DNA of 47,905 nt from Vicinamibacteria bacterium (GTDB lineage: Bacteria; Acidobacteriota; Vicinamibacteria; Fen-336), in contig JAFGSN010000017.1 of assembly GCA_016934575.1 (NCBI GenBank), forward strand, positions 1-47,905. Reading direction: 5' to 3'. The notes under the pieces were generated by a model, which saw only the letters and a program-made list of their open reading frames with translations, was not told the origin of the DNA and did no database searches. Below are positions 26,678 to 35,112 of this stretch, one piece after another (position 1 is the first letter of the stretch; every line of letters begins with the position of its first letter). Position numbers and translations under genes: made by a program.

Positions 26678-26748
26678 GAAACGATTTTCACTGTGAGCAT
26701 TCGCGATTCAAAACGGCTCGGATCCGCTATGATTCCATTGAGAACGCC

Positions 26749-28170
26749 ATGATTCCACGTTCGTCGAGCGATCGCTTTCACGACCATTGCGGCGTCTTCG
26801 GCGTCTTCGGTCATGCCGAGGCCGCGCATCTCGTCTATCTGGGTCTCTATGCGCTTCAACACCGCGGCCAGGAGTCGGCCGGGATCGTGTCGAGCGACGG
26901 CGCGCGACTGTCAATCGAAAAGGGAATGGGCCTGGTCAACGATGTCTTCGACGAGGCGCGACTCGCGGCTCTGCCAGGCACGGCGGCCATCGGTCATGTG
27001 CGTTATTCAACCGTGGGGTCATCGCTGTCCGTCAACGCCCAACCCCTTCTGATCGATTGCCATAGAGGATCGATCGCTTTATGCCACAACGGCAACCTTG
27101 TCAACGCCAATGCCCTGCGGAGAGATCTCGAATCCCACGGTTCGATTTTTCAGTCCTCGTCCGACACGGAGGTGATCCTGCACCTATACGCGCGCAGTCA
27201 ACACCGGCGTCTCGAGGAGGCCGTCGCCGCGAGTCTGTCCGATGTCATGGGCGCGTTCTCTCTGCTGTTTCTGACGCCGGAAAAGATGGTGGCCGCGCGC
27301 GATCCCTCGGGCTTTCGACCCCTTTCCATCGGACGCCTCGGGGAATCGGTGATCCTATCGTCGGAGACGTGCGCTCTCGACCTCATCGGCGCCGAGTTCG
27401 TCCGCGACGTCGAGCCCGGCGAGATCCTCGTCGTGAGCGCGGACGGAACGCTCTCTTTACATCCTTTTCCACAACAACGGCCGAGTCACTGCGTTTTTGA
27501 GCACGTCTACTTCGCGCGACCGGACAGCGTCGTCTTCGGGAACAACGTCCTTGAAACGCGCCTGCGTTTGGGGCGACTTCTGGCGCGCGAAGCGCCCGCG
27601 GCGGCGGATATCGTCGTGCCGGTACCCGACAGCGGAATCGGAGCCGCGCTGGGATACGCCGAAGAGAGCGGCCTGCCCTTCGTGTGGGGCTTGATTCGGA
27701 ATCATTATATCGGTCGCACGTTCATCGAGCCGAAGCAGTCCATTCGCTCTTTTGGCGTCAAGATCAAGCTCAATCCCGTGCGCGCCGCGCTCAAGGGCAA
27801 AAGCGTGGTCTTGATCGACGATTCGATCGTGCGCGGGACGACCTCGAAAAAGATCGTCGCCATGGTGCGCGCCGCCGGCGCGCGCGAGGTTCACATGCGT
27901 ATCAGCAGCCCGCCCACGATCGGCCCCTGCTATTACGGCATCGACACGCCGCTTCAAAGCGAGCTGATCGCGGCGAATCAGACGGTCGAAGAGATTGGCC
28001 GATTCATCGGGGTGAACAGTCTCGGCTACGTCTCGCTCGACGCCCTGTTTTCAGCCGTCGGCGATCCCCGGGGGGCGCTCCACTGTCATGCCTGCTTCTC
28101 GGGGCGTTACCCGGTCGAGGCGGGCCGGAACGAGGGGCCGTTGATCCCCTTCGAGAAACAGCGCGATTGA
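26749..28170 (+). CDS. purF: Amidophosphoribosyltransferase (Fe-S type)
   Basis: First committed step of purine synthesis (PRPP + glutamine to 5-phosphoribosylamine). The 473-aa protein carries a 13-residue propeptide before the N-terminal nucleophile Cys14 (DHCGVFGVFG) and a glutaminase domain (LQHRGQESAGI, HVRYSTVGSS, LCHNGNLVNA). The PRPP loop is VVLIDDSIVRGTTSKK. All four cysteines that bind [4Fe-4S] in the Bacillus enzyme are kept: HCVFEHVYF, GPCYYGID, and the pair in LHCHACFSG. Together with the propeptide they indicate an Fe-S maturing, oxygen-sensitive form. The start codon has no strong ribosome site; TATGAT lies 16 bases upstream. First gene of a plus-strand run with the PfkB kinase. 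Confidence 0.97.
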   Translation: MIPRSSSDRFHDHCGVFGVFGHAEAAHLVYLGLYALQHRGQESAGIVSSDGARLSIEKGMGLVNDVFDEARLAALPGTAAIGHVRYSTVGSSLSVNAQPLLIDCHRGSIALCHNGNLVNANALRRDLESHGSIFQSSSDTEVILHLYARSQHRRLEEAVAASLSDVMGAFSLLFLTPEKMVAARDPSGFRPLSIGRLGESVILSSETCALDLIGAEFVRDVEPGEILVVSADGTLSLHPFPQQRPSHCVFEHVYFARPDSVVFGNNVLETRLRLGRLLAREAPAAADIVVPVPDSGIGAALGYAEESGLPFVWGLIRNHYIGRTFIEPKQSIRSFGVKIKLNPVRAALKGKSVVLIDDSIVRGTTSKKIVAMVRAAGAREVHMRISSPPTIGPCYYGIDTPLQSELIAANQTVEEIGRFIGVNSLGYVSLDALFSAVGDPRGALHCHACFSGRYPVEAGRNEGPLIPFEKQRD

Positions 28171-28173
28171 TTG

Positions 28174-29034
28174 ATGGCGCGATTGCTGGCGATCGGTCAT
28201 GTGACCCGGGACCTCCTCGGTCATCGCGAATCATTGGGAGGCTCCGCCGCCTACGCGGCCGCCTGCGCGCACAAGCTTGGCTGGCAGACGGCCGTCCTGA
28301 CCTCCGCCGGACCGGATTTCGATCCGAGCGCCGACCTTCCCGGCGTCACGGTCTTTCGCCGCCTGTCGCCTTGCACGACGAGATTCAAGAACGTCTACGA
28401 CGAGAACGGCTGCCGGCGTCAAGTCCTCCTCGCGCGCGCGGAGGACATCTGCATCGATCCGCTTCCCGATGAATGGCGCGATCCGGACGTTCTGCTGCTC
28501 TGTCCCGTCGCCTCGGAAATAGCCGGGGCTTTCACGCGCTCATTCGCCGCGGCCGTCGTGGGCGCAACGGGCCAGGGATGGTTGCGTGGATTCGCACCCG
28601 ACGGCCTCGTACGACGTCTTGATTTCATCCATTCCGCCGAATGCCTGGAAGGCGTCCATGCTCTGTTTCTTTCCCACGAAGATCTTCCGGATGCCGATAC
28701 GCGCGCCGCGCTTTTCCTGAAATTTGCTCCCATCGTGATTCTGACGCGGGGGTGGAAGGGTCTCTCGCTCTTGACGCGCGATGCGGCGCATATATTGCCC
28801 GCCCTCCCACGTAGCGAAGTCGATCCGACCGGAGCCGGGGATGTCTTTGCCGCGGCCTTTCTCGTCGGATACCATGAAACAGGCGATCTCCTCGAAGCGG
28901 CCGCTTTCGGCGCCTGCGCCGCCTCGTGCGTGGTCGAGGGCTGGGGATTGTCGGCGATCGGCGCTCGCGCCGAGATCGAACGGCGCATGAAGCAGTATGC
29001 GCGATTGATCGAAGAGGGAGACTGGGAGGAGTAA
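28174..29034 (+). CDS. PfkB-family sugar/nucleoside kinase
   Basis: A 286-aa ribokinase-like kinase. It has N-terminal GHVTRDLLG and the glycine pair LGGSAAYAAACAHKLGWQ, and the C-terminal PfkB signature DPTGAGDVFAAAF (217-229) with the anion hole GAG and catalytic Asp223. ATG 28174 lies 3 bases after the purF stop (a TTG at 28171 is an alternative), so it is co-transcribed with purF. The substrate is not evident. Position after purF and a short PfkB fold point to a nucleoside or sugar-nucleoside kinase, but that is inference. Confidence 0.88.
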   Translation: MARLLAIGHVTRDLLGHRESLGGSAAYAAACAHKLGWQTAVLTSAGPDFDPSADLPGVTVFRRLSPCTTRFKNVYDENGCRRQVLLARAEDICIDPLPDEWRDPDVLLLCPVASEIAGAFTRSFAAAVVGATGQGWLRGFAPDGLVRRLDFIHSAECLEGVHALFLSHEDLPDADTRAALFLKFAPIVILTRGWKGLSLLTRDAAHILPALPRSEVDPTGAGDVFAAAFLVGYHETGDLLEAAAFGACAASCVVEGWGLSAIGARAEIERRMKQYARLIEEGDWEE

Positions 29035-29042
29035 GCGGCGAT

Positions 29043-29774
29043 ATGAACCCGAACGCCGATCCGCGCCAGTCTCGCAGAAGACGCGTTCTCGTCGTCGAGG
29101 ACGAGGAGGAAGTCAGGATTCTCGTCGGTAGAATTCTCCAGTCGGCCGGTCACATCGTCGACATGGTCTCGGAAGGAGCCGCGGCCCTTCGAAGAATCAA
29201 GACCGAGCCGCCTGATCTCATCATTCTCGACATCATGATGCCCGGCATCGACGGCTGGACGATTCTCGAACAACTGCGAAAGATGTCCGGCGCCCCGCCG
29301 ATCGTTGTGCTCACGGGCCTTGATGACGCCGACAGCTTTCGAAAAGGCATCGGCGGCGGCGGAACGGCGTACGTGATCAAACCCTTTCGTTTTCATGAGC
29401 TTCTGGCAACCTGTCAGCGCGCGCTCCTGACCGCGAGTCAATCGCGCGAGGTCGTGGTCGAAAGGCGGCGCCAGACGCGCAGGATGCTGATCGTCGAGGT
29501 CAGCGTCCTTTCGCGAGAAAACCGCCCCTTCGCGCTGGGCGAGCTGCTCAACCTCAGCTTGAACGGCGCGTGCATCGAGCTCGGCATACCTCTCGACGTC
29601 GGTGAGCGAGTTCGCGTGTCTTTCAACATCCCGCGCGGCCAAAGCCCGCATCTAGAGGGCGACGTGCGCTGGCGTCGCGAAACGGCGCGCGGCGTCATGC
29701 ACGGCCTTGCTTTCGTGCACGTCTCTCCACAGGACGGAGAGTATCTGAGGGAGCTGCTGCCCGCACGCGAGTGA
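29043..29774 (+). CDS. Response regulator receiver-PilZ fusion
   Basis: 243 aa. Residues 14-130 are a receiver domain with acidic pocket Glu19-Asp20, phospho-acceptor Asp63 (LIILDIMMPGIDG), switch Thr91 (VVLTGLDD) and Lys113 (VIKPFRF). Residues about 140-240 are a PilZ c-di-GMP-binding domain with an Arg-rich entry (ERRRQTRRM) and the NLSLNG motif ([D/N]xSxxG). It should therefore combine a phosphorelay input with c-di-GMP sensing. No histidine kinase is adjacent. The stop TGA lies just upstream of ftsE, with a possible overlapping GTG. Confidence 0.88.
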   Translation: MNPNADPRQSRRRRVLVVEDEEEVRILVGRILQSAGHIVDMVSEGAAALRRIKTEPPDLIILDIMMPGIDGWTILEQLRKMSGAPPIVVLTGLDDADSFRKGIGGGGTAYVIKPFRFHELLATCQRALLTASQSREVVVERRRQTRRMLIVEVSVLSRENRPFALGELLNLSLNGACIELGIPLDVGERVRVSFNIPRGQSPHLEGDVRWRRETARGVMHGLAFVHVSPQDGEYLRELLPARE

Positions 29775-29797
29775 GGAGACAGAAGACCAGGGCGAGA

Positions 29798-30454
29798 ATG
29801 ATCCAGGCTTTTCACGTCTACAAACAGTACGATCGTGAGTCTTGCGCGCTTTCCGACGTCACCGTTCATGTGAACAAGGGCGAATTTTGTTTTCTTACCG
29901 GACCTTCCGGCGCCGGAAAGACGACCTTTCTCAAACTCGTTTTTCGCGAGGAGCTGCCGTCACAGGGCCAGATCATCGTCGGCGGACGCAACGTGACCGC
30001 CATACCGGACGGCCAGATTCCGCTGCTGCGGCGCTCGATTGGCGTGGTCTTTCAAGACTTCAAGCTCCTCAAGCGCAGGACGATTCTCGAGAACGTCGCC
30101 TTCGTGCTCAAAATATTGACCGTATCCTCGAAGGAGCAGAAACGCCGCGCCTTTACCGCGCTCAAGTCCGTGGGACTGCATCACAAGATGCACGCTTATC
30201 CTCTCCAGCTTTCGGGCGGCGAGCAGCAGCGAGTCGCCATTGCCCGCGCGTTGATCAACGATCCCATGTTGCTGCTCGCGGACGAACCGACCGGCAATCT
30301 TGATCCCGACATGACCATGGAAATCATGACTCTTTTCCAAGAAGTCAACTCCCGCGGAACAACGGTTCTCGTCGCCACGCATGATCGAGAGATGATTCAA
30401 CGCTTGGGCAAACGCGTGATCGCGCTTGAAAAAGGACGCGTTGTGACCGAGTGA
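29798..30454 (+). CDS. ftsE: Cell division ATP-binding protein FtsE
   Basis: ABC ATPase that, with FtsX, controls peptidoglycan hydrolases at the septum. The 218-aa protein has Walker A GPSGAGKT (35-42), Q-loop Gln86, [15 protein letters not shown] (138-152) and DEPTGNLDP (162-170). This is the FtsE-specific set with short length and no extra domain. ATG 29798 is chosen because the family begins MIxxxxVxKxY; an upstream GTG at 29771 overlapping the previous stop is less likely. AGGGCGAGA precedes the ATG. It is followed by ftsX after 37 bases. Confidence 0.95.
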   Translation: MIQAFHVYKQYDRESCALSDVTVHVNKGEFCFLTGPSGAGKTTFLKLVFREELPSQGQIIVGGRNVTAIPDGQIPLLRRSIGVVFQDFKLLKRRTILENVAFVLKILTVSSKEQKRRAFTALKSVGLHHKMHAYPLQLSGGEQQRVAIARALINDPMLLLADEPTGNLDPDMTMEIMTLFQEVNSRGTTVLVATHDREMIQRLGKRVIALEKGRVVTE

Positions 30455-30478
30455 CGACGATCGGCATGAAAGCGCCGC

Positions 30479-30484
30479 TATAAT
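30479..30484 (+). promoter_or_regulatory. -10 element giving a leaderless ftsX transcript
   Basis: Perfect TATAAT 7 bases before the ftsX ATG (CCTGACG between). The predicted transcript start coincides with the ATG. The -35 region is weak. It would allow ftsX expression independent of ftsE. Confidence 0.4.
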
Positions 30485-30491
30485 CCTGACG

Positions 30492-31385
30492 ATGGCTCTT
30501 CTACGGGCATTACGCTATTTCGTCGAAGAGGCTTTCATCAGCCTCTGGAGAAGTCGCCTGATCCACGCCGTTTCGATCGGCACGATCGCCGTCAGCCTTC
30601 TCGTGCTGGGAACGTTTCTGACCGTGGCCAGCAATCTGCACGCCGCCGTCGCCGAGTGGTCGCGCAAGATTCAGATCGTGTTGTACCTTGAAGACGGCCT
30701 TGAAGGAAGAATCCGCGAAAGTCTAGAACGCCGTCTGGCGGGCGATCCCGCCGTGGCGGGAGTCGAGCACGTCACGCAAGAGGAAGCGCTCCGACGGTTT
30801 CGCCGGCTTTTCCCGGATCTCCAGCGCTTGCCCGAGGACCTCGGGGAGAATCCTTTTCCAGCGTCGCTTGAAGTCACGGTACGCGCGGATCAGGACGCGC
30901 TCGCGAACGTGGATCGATTGGTCGTCGAGTATACTCAAGCGCCCGGCGTGGAACAGGTGCAGTACGACTCGCTCTGGATCAGGCGGCTGAACACAGCGAT
31001 CCAGCTCGTACGTTGGATCGGCGGCTTCCTCGGCGGTATTCTGGTCATCGCCAGCGTCTTCACGATATCGAACGTCATCCGACTCACGGCCTACACACGT
31101 CAAGACGAGCTGGACATCATGCGCCTGGTCGGCGCGACACGCGCCTACGTCCAAGGTCCCTTTGTCGTCGAAGGCGTGATCCAGGGCGGACTCGGCGGTT
31201 TGGCGGGCGTCGGTCTGCTCTGGTTGGCCTTCCGCATGCTCGTGGGAAGAGCGCTTGCATCATCGGATCTCCTGGGCCGCGCCGTGGTGTTCCTGCCGAT
31301 CCAACTGGCGGCGGCAATCGTGATCGGCGGCATGGTTGTCGGAATCGTGGGCAGTCTCGTGAGCCTGAGACGTATGCCAGTCTAA
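30492..31385 (+). CDS. ftsX: Cell division protein FtsX
   Basis: Four-TM permease-like partner of FtsE. The 297-aa protein has TM1 near residues 22-48 (HAVSIGTIAVSLLVLGTFLTVA) and the periplasmic ECD with the family pattern WSRKIQIVLYLEDGL, VEHVTQEEALRRFR and NPFPASLEVTV. Three C-terminal TMs (about 175-290) contain VFTISNVIRLTAYTRQDELD, followed by IMRLVGATRAYVQGPF. The ECD recruits amidase activators in other species. No Shine-Dalgarno is seen at the ATG, but a TATAAT sits 7 bases upstream. Confidence 0.95.
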   Translation: MALLRALRYFVEEAFISLWRSRLIHAVSIGTIAVSLLVLGTFLTVASNLHAAVAEWSRKIQIVLYLEDGLEGRIRESLERRLAGDPAVAGVEHVTQEEALRRFRRLFPDLQRLPEDLGENPFPASLEVTVRADQDALANVDRLVVEYTQAPGVEQVQYDSLWIRRLNTAIQLVRWIGGFLGGILVIASVFTISNVIRLTAYTRQDELDIMRLVGATRAYVQGPFVVEGVIQGGLGGLAGVGLLWLAFRMLVGRALASSDLLGRAVVFLPIQLAAAIVIGGMVVGIVGSLVSLRRMPV

Positions 31386-31431
31386 ACAGCCGCTCCGGCC
31401 GGCGCTGCGACATGACAAATCACGCCTGCGC

Positions 31432-31462
31432 TTGACCCGATCCGCCGTGAAGGCTCTATACT
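31432..31462 (+). promoter_or_regulatory. Promoter giving a leaderless transcript for the Big_5 protein
   Basis: TTGACC (31432-31437), 19-base spacer, TATACT (31457-31462), then 5 bases to ATG 31468 and 8 to ATG 31471. The predicted start point falls at the ATG pair and no ribosome site is present. Confidence 0.45.
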
Positions 31463-31467
31463 GGACC

Positions 31468-32667
31468 ATGATGCGTCTTCGCCATTACGCCTCCGTCGTC
31501 CTGGTCGTCCTGGTCGTCCTTGCAGCCGACGGGAACGCGCGCGCGCAGGATTTCGGCGACTTGTACTCACAGATCTATGGAGAGCCGATCGACGTTTCCG
31601 TCAAGGATCTGGCGTTCGGCGTCGTACCGTTCACCGGCAGGGCCGTCCGCACAAAAGGCTACGTCGAGATCGACCTCGACAGCAGCGGCGATTCCGCGAG
31701 GCGGTATTTGCTTCAGGACGAGGGTTTTCGTATTACGATCGTTCCCCGTCCCGAGGCCGCGTCCGCCTTTTCCTTTGATGGAATTTCACTGCTGGGAAAG
31801 CGCGTGGCGATCGTCGGGTTGTTCGAAACAAACACGGGAACGCAGTCCGCGATGTTCACGAACACGGGGCAACTCGAGTTCTGGCGCTGGACCGTGCTGG
31901 ACGTCGAGAAAAGGAAACTAGAAAAAGCGCAAACGGTTTCCCTGGAGGCGCTCGTCGCTCATCCCGACAAATACAGCGGCCGGGTCGTTCGACTCACGGG
32001 CGAGTTCCGCGGCCGCAACCTCTACGGCGACCTTCCGTCGCGCAGCTTCCGGCATCCCTCGGATTGGGTCGTTCGCGACGCATCCCATTCGGTATGGATA
32101 ACGGGGAAGAAACCCGAAGGCAAGGGCTGGTCGCTGAACGCGCAACGGAAACGCGATACGGGCAAATGGCTGATCATCGTCGGGCGGAGCGGCGTGCATG
32201 ATGGAATCGCCTACGTGCGCGCATCGAGCGTCTCCTTGACGTCGGCGCCACGTCGCCGACAGCCTGAGCGGAACGCGATCGCGGCGCCCGACGAACGTCC
32301 GCGCCGGCCTCCTGTCGTCGTATTCTCCCTGCCGCTCGACGGCGAGAGGGATGTGACTCCCACGACGAGCATCGCCGTGCAGTTCAGCAAGGACATGGAC
32401 CCTCACAGCTTTTCCGGACGGATTCTCGTCCGTTATGCCGGTCCGCGACGAATCGGCGACATGCCTTTCGATTACGTCCGGCTCGAGTACGACCAAGGCC
32501 GCCGCGCCCTGAGAATCGATCCCGGCGACGCTCTTCAATCGGGACGAGAAGTTGAGCTGCTCTTGCTGCCCGGCATCCGCGACAGGGAAGGCTTGGAACT
32601 GATCCCCCGCGCCGGCCGGCGCTTCGACAACGCCGTCGACGTCATTCGATATATCGTGGGCGGTTGA
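31468..32667 (+). CDS. Exported protein with a C-terminal Big_5/SbsA Ig-like domain
   Basis: 399 aa. It has a signal peptide (MMRLRHYASVVLVVLVVLAADGNARAQ trimmed at about residue 27). Residues about 30-270 contain two OB-fold-like beta modules: RITIVPRPEAASAFSFDG, and then VSLEALVAHPDKYSGRVVR, followed by LTGEFRGRNLYGDLPSRSF. Residues about 290-395 are an SbsA_Ig-like (Big_5) domain with SLPLDGERDVTPTTSIAVQF and SKDMDPHSFSGRILVRY. The Big_5 fold is usually adhesive or structural on exported proteins. The start is ATG 31468 or 31471 and the transcript is probably leaderless. Closely follows ftsX, but its own promoter suggests independent expression. Confidence 0.75.
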   Translation: MMRLRHYASVVLVVLVVLAADGNARAQDFGDLYSQIYGEPIDVSVKDLAFGVVPFTGRAVRTKGYVEIDLDSSGDSARRYLLQDEGFRITIVPRPEAASAFSFDGISLLGKRVAIVGLFETNTGTQSAMFTNTGQLEFWRWTVLDVEKRKLEKAQTVSLEALVAHPDKYSGRVVRLTGEFRGRNLYGDLPSRSFRHPSDWVVRDASHSVWITGKKPEGKGWSLNAQRKRDTGKWLIIVGRSGVHDGIAYVRASSVSLTSAPRRRQPERNAIAAPDERPRRPPVVVFSLPLDGERDVTPTTSIAVQFSKDMDPHSFSGRILVRYAGPRRIGDMPFDYVRLEYDQGRRALRIDPGDALQSGREVELLLLPGIRDREGLELIPRAGRRFDNAVDVIRYIVGG

Positions 32668-32678
32668 TCGGCGATCGA

Positions 32679-32975
32679 TCACTTCCGGCGCAAAGGCGTG
32701 CGTAACGGCGTGGGAGGCGGCCGGTCCACCACGCCCAGCAAAGGCACGACTTGCGTCGGCGCGTGCGGCAGAAACAGATATACGACGCCCGCCAGCAGCG
32801 TCAGAACAAACGCGGCGAGGAGGGCCCAGATCTGCCATGGCATGGGCCGCGATTCCAGTGAACGCCTTCGCGGCATCAATGATTGCGCGCCGTCCGGTCG
32901 CTTGGCGCCGCAGTGGCAAGCGGCGACGTAGCTCGGAACACGCCGGCGACAACGTGGGCAGATCCAAGGGGGCAT
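32679..32975 (-). CDS. Small zinc-ribbon membrane protein, 98 aa
   Basis: Residues 6-22 carry a zinc-ribbon knuckle pair (CPRC and CHCG) and residues about 46-70 a TM helix (MPWQIWALLAAFVLTLLAGVVYLFL). Basic and Pro-rich flanks follow. AGGAAG lies 8 bases before ATG 32975. It sits 12 bases after purE and is likely the last gene of the purD-purE transcript. The fold resembles the small zinc-ribbon-TM proteins of unknown function that are common in diderm bacteria. Confidence 0.7.
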   Translation of the reverse strand: MPPWICPRCRRRVPSYVAACHCGAKRPDGAQSLMPRRRSLESRPMPWQIWALLAAFVLTLLAGVVYLFLPHAPTQVVPLLGVVDRPPPTPLRTPLRRK

Positions 32976-32987
32976 GATTCGATCTTC

Positions 32988-33542
32988 CTAGCGTTTCTTC
33001 ACGTCCATACGCCCGCGCTTCCGGAAAGGCTCGGCGTCTGGAGACAGACGCCGGTTTTTCTTGAGTATGTCGCGCGCCAACCGACGACGCCGATCACGAA
33101 GCCGACGCCGTAATCGCGCATCGCCCAGCGCCAGAATCACGGCCGCCAGATGGCCGGCATTGGCGGCCCCCATGTCGCCGACGCCGACGGTGGCCACCGG
33201 AACTCCCGGGGGCATCTGAACCGTCGATAAAAGAGCGTCGAGTCCGAGCAGCGGTGAGCTGACGATCGGTATGCCGATCACGGGCAGCGTTGAATACGCG
33301 GCGAGCGCGCCCGCGAGATGTGCGGCGCCTCCCGCCGCGGCGATCAGCACGAGATAGCCCCGACGCTCGGCGCCACGCGCAAAGCGCGCCGTCTGCTCCG
33401 GGCTGCGATGAGCGGAGAGCACGCGCACATCGTAGCGCAATCCGTACTGGTCGAGAGTCCGCAGGCACTTGGCGACGACCGGCAGATCGCTCTCGCTTCC
33501 CATCAGAACGGCCACCTTGGGACGAGAACGAGCCATGGCCAT
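32988..33542 (-). CDS. purE: N5-carboxyaminoimidazole ribonucleotide mutase
   Basis: Class I PurE, converting N5-CAIR to CAIR in purine synthesis. The 184-aa protein has GSESD (15-19), catalytic His45 in [14 protein letters not shown] and VIGIPI followed by [18 protein letters not shown]. The C-terminal tail is basic and longer than in E. coli (169 aa). ATG 33542 overlaps the purD stop (ATGA), showing coupling; an in-frame ATG two codons on is an alternative. The carboxylase PurK is not in the window. Confidence 0.95.
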   Translation of the reverse strand: MAMARSRPKVAVLMGSESDLPVVAKCLRTLDQYGLRYDVRVLSAHRSPEQTARFARGAERRGYLVLIAAAGGAAHLAGALAAYSTLPVIGIPIVSSPLLGLDALLSTVQMPPGVPVATVGVGDMGAANAGHLAAVILALGDARLRRRLRDRRRRLARDILKKNRRLSPDAEPFRKRGRMDVKKR

Positions 33543-34852
33543 CACGCACGCGTCGCGTGCCACCGCGCCAGCGCCTTCTGACCGATATCGCGACGGTAAT
33601 GCATCCCCTCGAAAGACACCTTTTCAATGGCCAGATACACTCGCTGGATCGCCGCTTCCAGGTTGGCGCCCAGAGCCGTAACGCCTAAAACGCGTCCGCC
33701 GACAGTCACGATACGATCGTCGCGACGCGCCGTCGCGGCCTGGAAAACGATGACGTCCGGATGGCTCGCGATTTCGTCGAGCCCACGAATCCGCTTGTCG
33801 GTTTCGACGGCTTCCGGATAACCCTTGCTGGCAAGAACCACGCAAACCGACGGCTCTTTAGCCCACTCGACCTTGACGTCATCCAAATCGCCCCGCGCAA
33901 CGGCGAGAAGAAGAGGAACAATGTCCGAGCGCATACGGGGAAGCACGACCTGCGCTTCCGGATCGCCGAAGCGGGCGTTGAATTCGAGGACTTTAGGACC
34001 GCTCTCGGTCATCATCAATCCCGCATACAGCACGCCTCGGAAAGGGCGCCCCTCCGCGGCCATCCCGGCCACGGTCGGCAGCACGATTTCCTGAACGATT
34101 CTCTTGTGCGCCTCGAGCGAAAGGCTCATGGCGGGCGACACGGCCCCCATACCGCCGGTGTTCGGTCCGAGATCGCCGTCAAGCGCGCGCTTGTGATCCT
34201 GGGCCGAAGCCAACGGCACGACACGATGACCGTCCGACAAAACCATGAAGGATACTTCCTCGCCTTGGAGCAGCTCCTCCATGACGACTTTCGCGCCGGC
34301 AGAGCCGAAACGGCGTTCGGTCATCATCTCGTCCACCACGGCTCGCGCCTGGTCCGCGTTCTCGACGATCAGCGTTCCCTTGCCGGCGGCGAGGCCGTCG
34401 GCCTTGGCGACGAAGGGAAAACCGAAAGGCGCCTTTCGCGCGAATTCGTATCCCTCGGCAGCCGAGCCGCAAACAGTGAAGCGCGGCGCGGGAACCTTAT
34501 GGCGCTCCATGAACTCCCGCGCGAACGCTTTGGATCCCTCGATCTCGCCGGCGGCGCGGGTAGGACAGAAGATCGTCAACCCTCGCCTCTGGAATTCATC
34601 GGCGATGCCGAGAATCATCGGAAGCTCGGGTCCCACGACCGTCAGGTCGGCGTGTATCGTCTCCGCGAAGTCCGCGACCTCGACGATATTGGTGGCATCA
34701 ATCGGCACGCAATCGGCGATGCCGGCGACACCCGCGTTCCCGGAAGCGCAGTAGATCTCCGTGACCAGGGGGCTCTGCCGGATCTTCCAGACAAGCGCGT
34801 GTTCGCGCCCTCCGTTGCCGACAACGAGGATCTTCATCGAGCCAGCATTCAT
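33542..34852 (-). CDS. purD: Phosphoribosylamine-glycine ligase
   Basis: ATP-grasp enzyme making GAR from phosphoribosylamine, glycine and ATP. The protein has N-terminal MKILVVGNGGREHAL (residues 6-20), an ATP-grasp core (FVAKADGLAAGKGTLIV, GEEVSFMVLSDG) and the C-terminal RFGDPEAQVVLPR. At about 436 aa it is of normal size. Start ATG 34852 is chosen because its A-T-G-A overlaps the stop of an upstream 15-codon ORF with a strong ribosome site; ATG 34837 is the family-typical start. It is first in purD-purE-zinc ribbon. Confidence 0.96.
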   Translation of the reverse strand: MNAGSMKILVVGNGGREHALVWKIRQSPLVTEIYCASGNAGVAGIADCVPIDATNIVEVADFAETIHADLTVVGPELPMILGIADEFQRRGLTIFCPTRAAGEIEGSKAFAREFMERHKVPAPRFTVCGSAAEGYEFARKAPFGFPFVAKADGLAAGKGTLIVENADQARAVVDEMMTERRFGSAGAKVVMEELLQGEEVSFMVLSDGHRVVPLASAQDHKRALDGDLGPNTGGMGAVSPAMSLSLEAHKRIVQEIVLPTVAGMAAEGRPFRGVLYAGLMMTESGPKVLEFNARFGDPEAQVVLPRMRSDIVPLLLAVARGDLDDVKVEWAKEPSVCVVLASKGYPEAVETDKRIRGLDEIASHPDVIVFQAATARRDDRIVTVGGRVLGVTALGANLEAAIQRVYLAIEKVSFEGMHYRRDIGQKALARWHATRA

Positions 34853-34896
34853 TCGCAGGACATCAGCAGCGATCGACCGACGCCAAAGGCTGACAT
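34849..34896 (-). CDS. Short upstream ORF coupled to purD, 15 aa
   Basis: ATG 34896 is preceded by GAGGAGG 5 bases upstream, the best ribosome site in the region. It encodes MSAFGVGRSLLMSCE, and its stop TGA overlaps the purD ATG 34852 (ATGA). purD itself has no ribosome site, so its translation probably depends on this ORF by reinitiation. A role in purine-dependent control is possible but not shown; the codons give no clear amino-acid signal. Confidence 0.5.
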   Translation of the reverse strand: MSAFGVGRSLLMSCE

Positions 34897-34953
34897 GGGA
34901 GCCTCCTCACTGTCAACTGACTTGTCGCCATATCGCCACATGACGAGGCCCGA

Positions 34954-34975
34954 GACCTGTCATTAATTTCAGGTC
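34954..34975. promoter_or_regulatory. Inverted repeat between purD and rel
   Basis: GACCTG (34954-34959), 10 bases, CAGGTC (34970-34975): an exact 6-bp dyad with an AT-rich centre, typical of an operator. It lies between the divergent purD leader and the rel promoter. No regulator is implied by the sequence. Confidence 0.3.
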
Positions 34976-35059
34976 AGAGGTACCCGGCAGAGCCGGCCGG
35001 CGCGCCGTTTGAACGGATGATTGAGTGTCGTCGAACAAGACGAACAGGCGCGCGATCTG

Positions 35060-35088
35060 TTGACCCCTCGCCGCCGTCCCCCTAGACT
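35060..35088 (+). promoter_or_regulatory. Sigma70-like promoter of rel
   Basis: TTGACC (35060-35065), 17-base spacer, TAGACT (35083-35088): near-consensus with ideal spacing. The start is expected near 35095, giving a leader of about 18 bases before ATG 35113. Confidence 0.65.
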
Positions 35089-35112
35089 GACAGGAAGGAT
35101 GCGATACGACTC

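Noticed and set aside
26728-26733. TATGAT as -10 of purF
   Set aside because: No acceptable -35 at 16-18 bases; spacing to TTCAAA is only 15, so not listed as a promoter.
33761-34966. Plus-strand open frame of 401 codons
   Set aside because: Opposite to purD, whose ATP-grasp motifs are clear; the product has no family resemblance.
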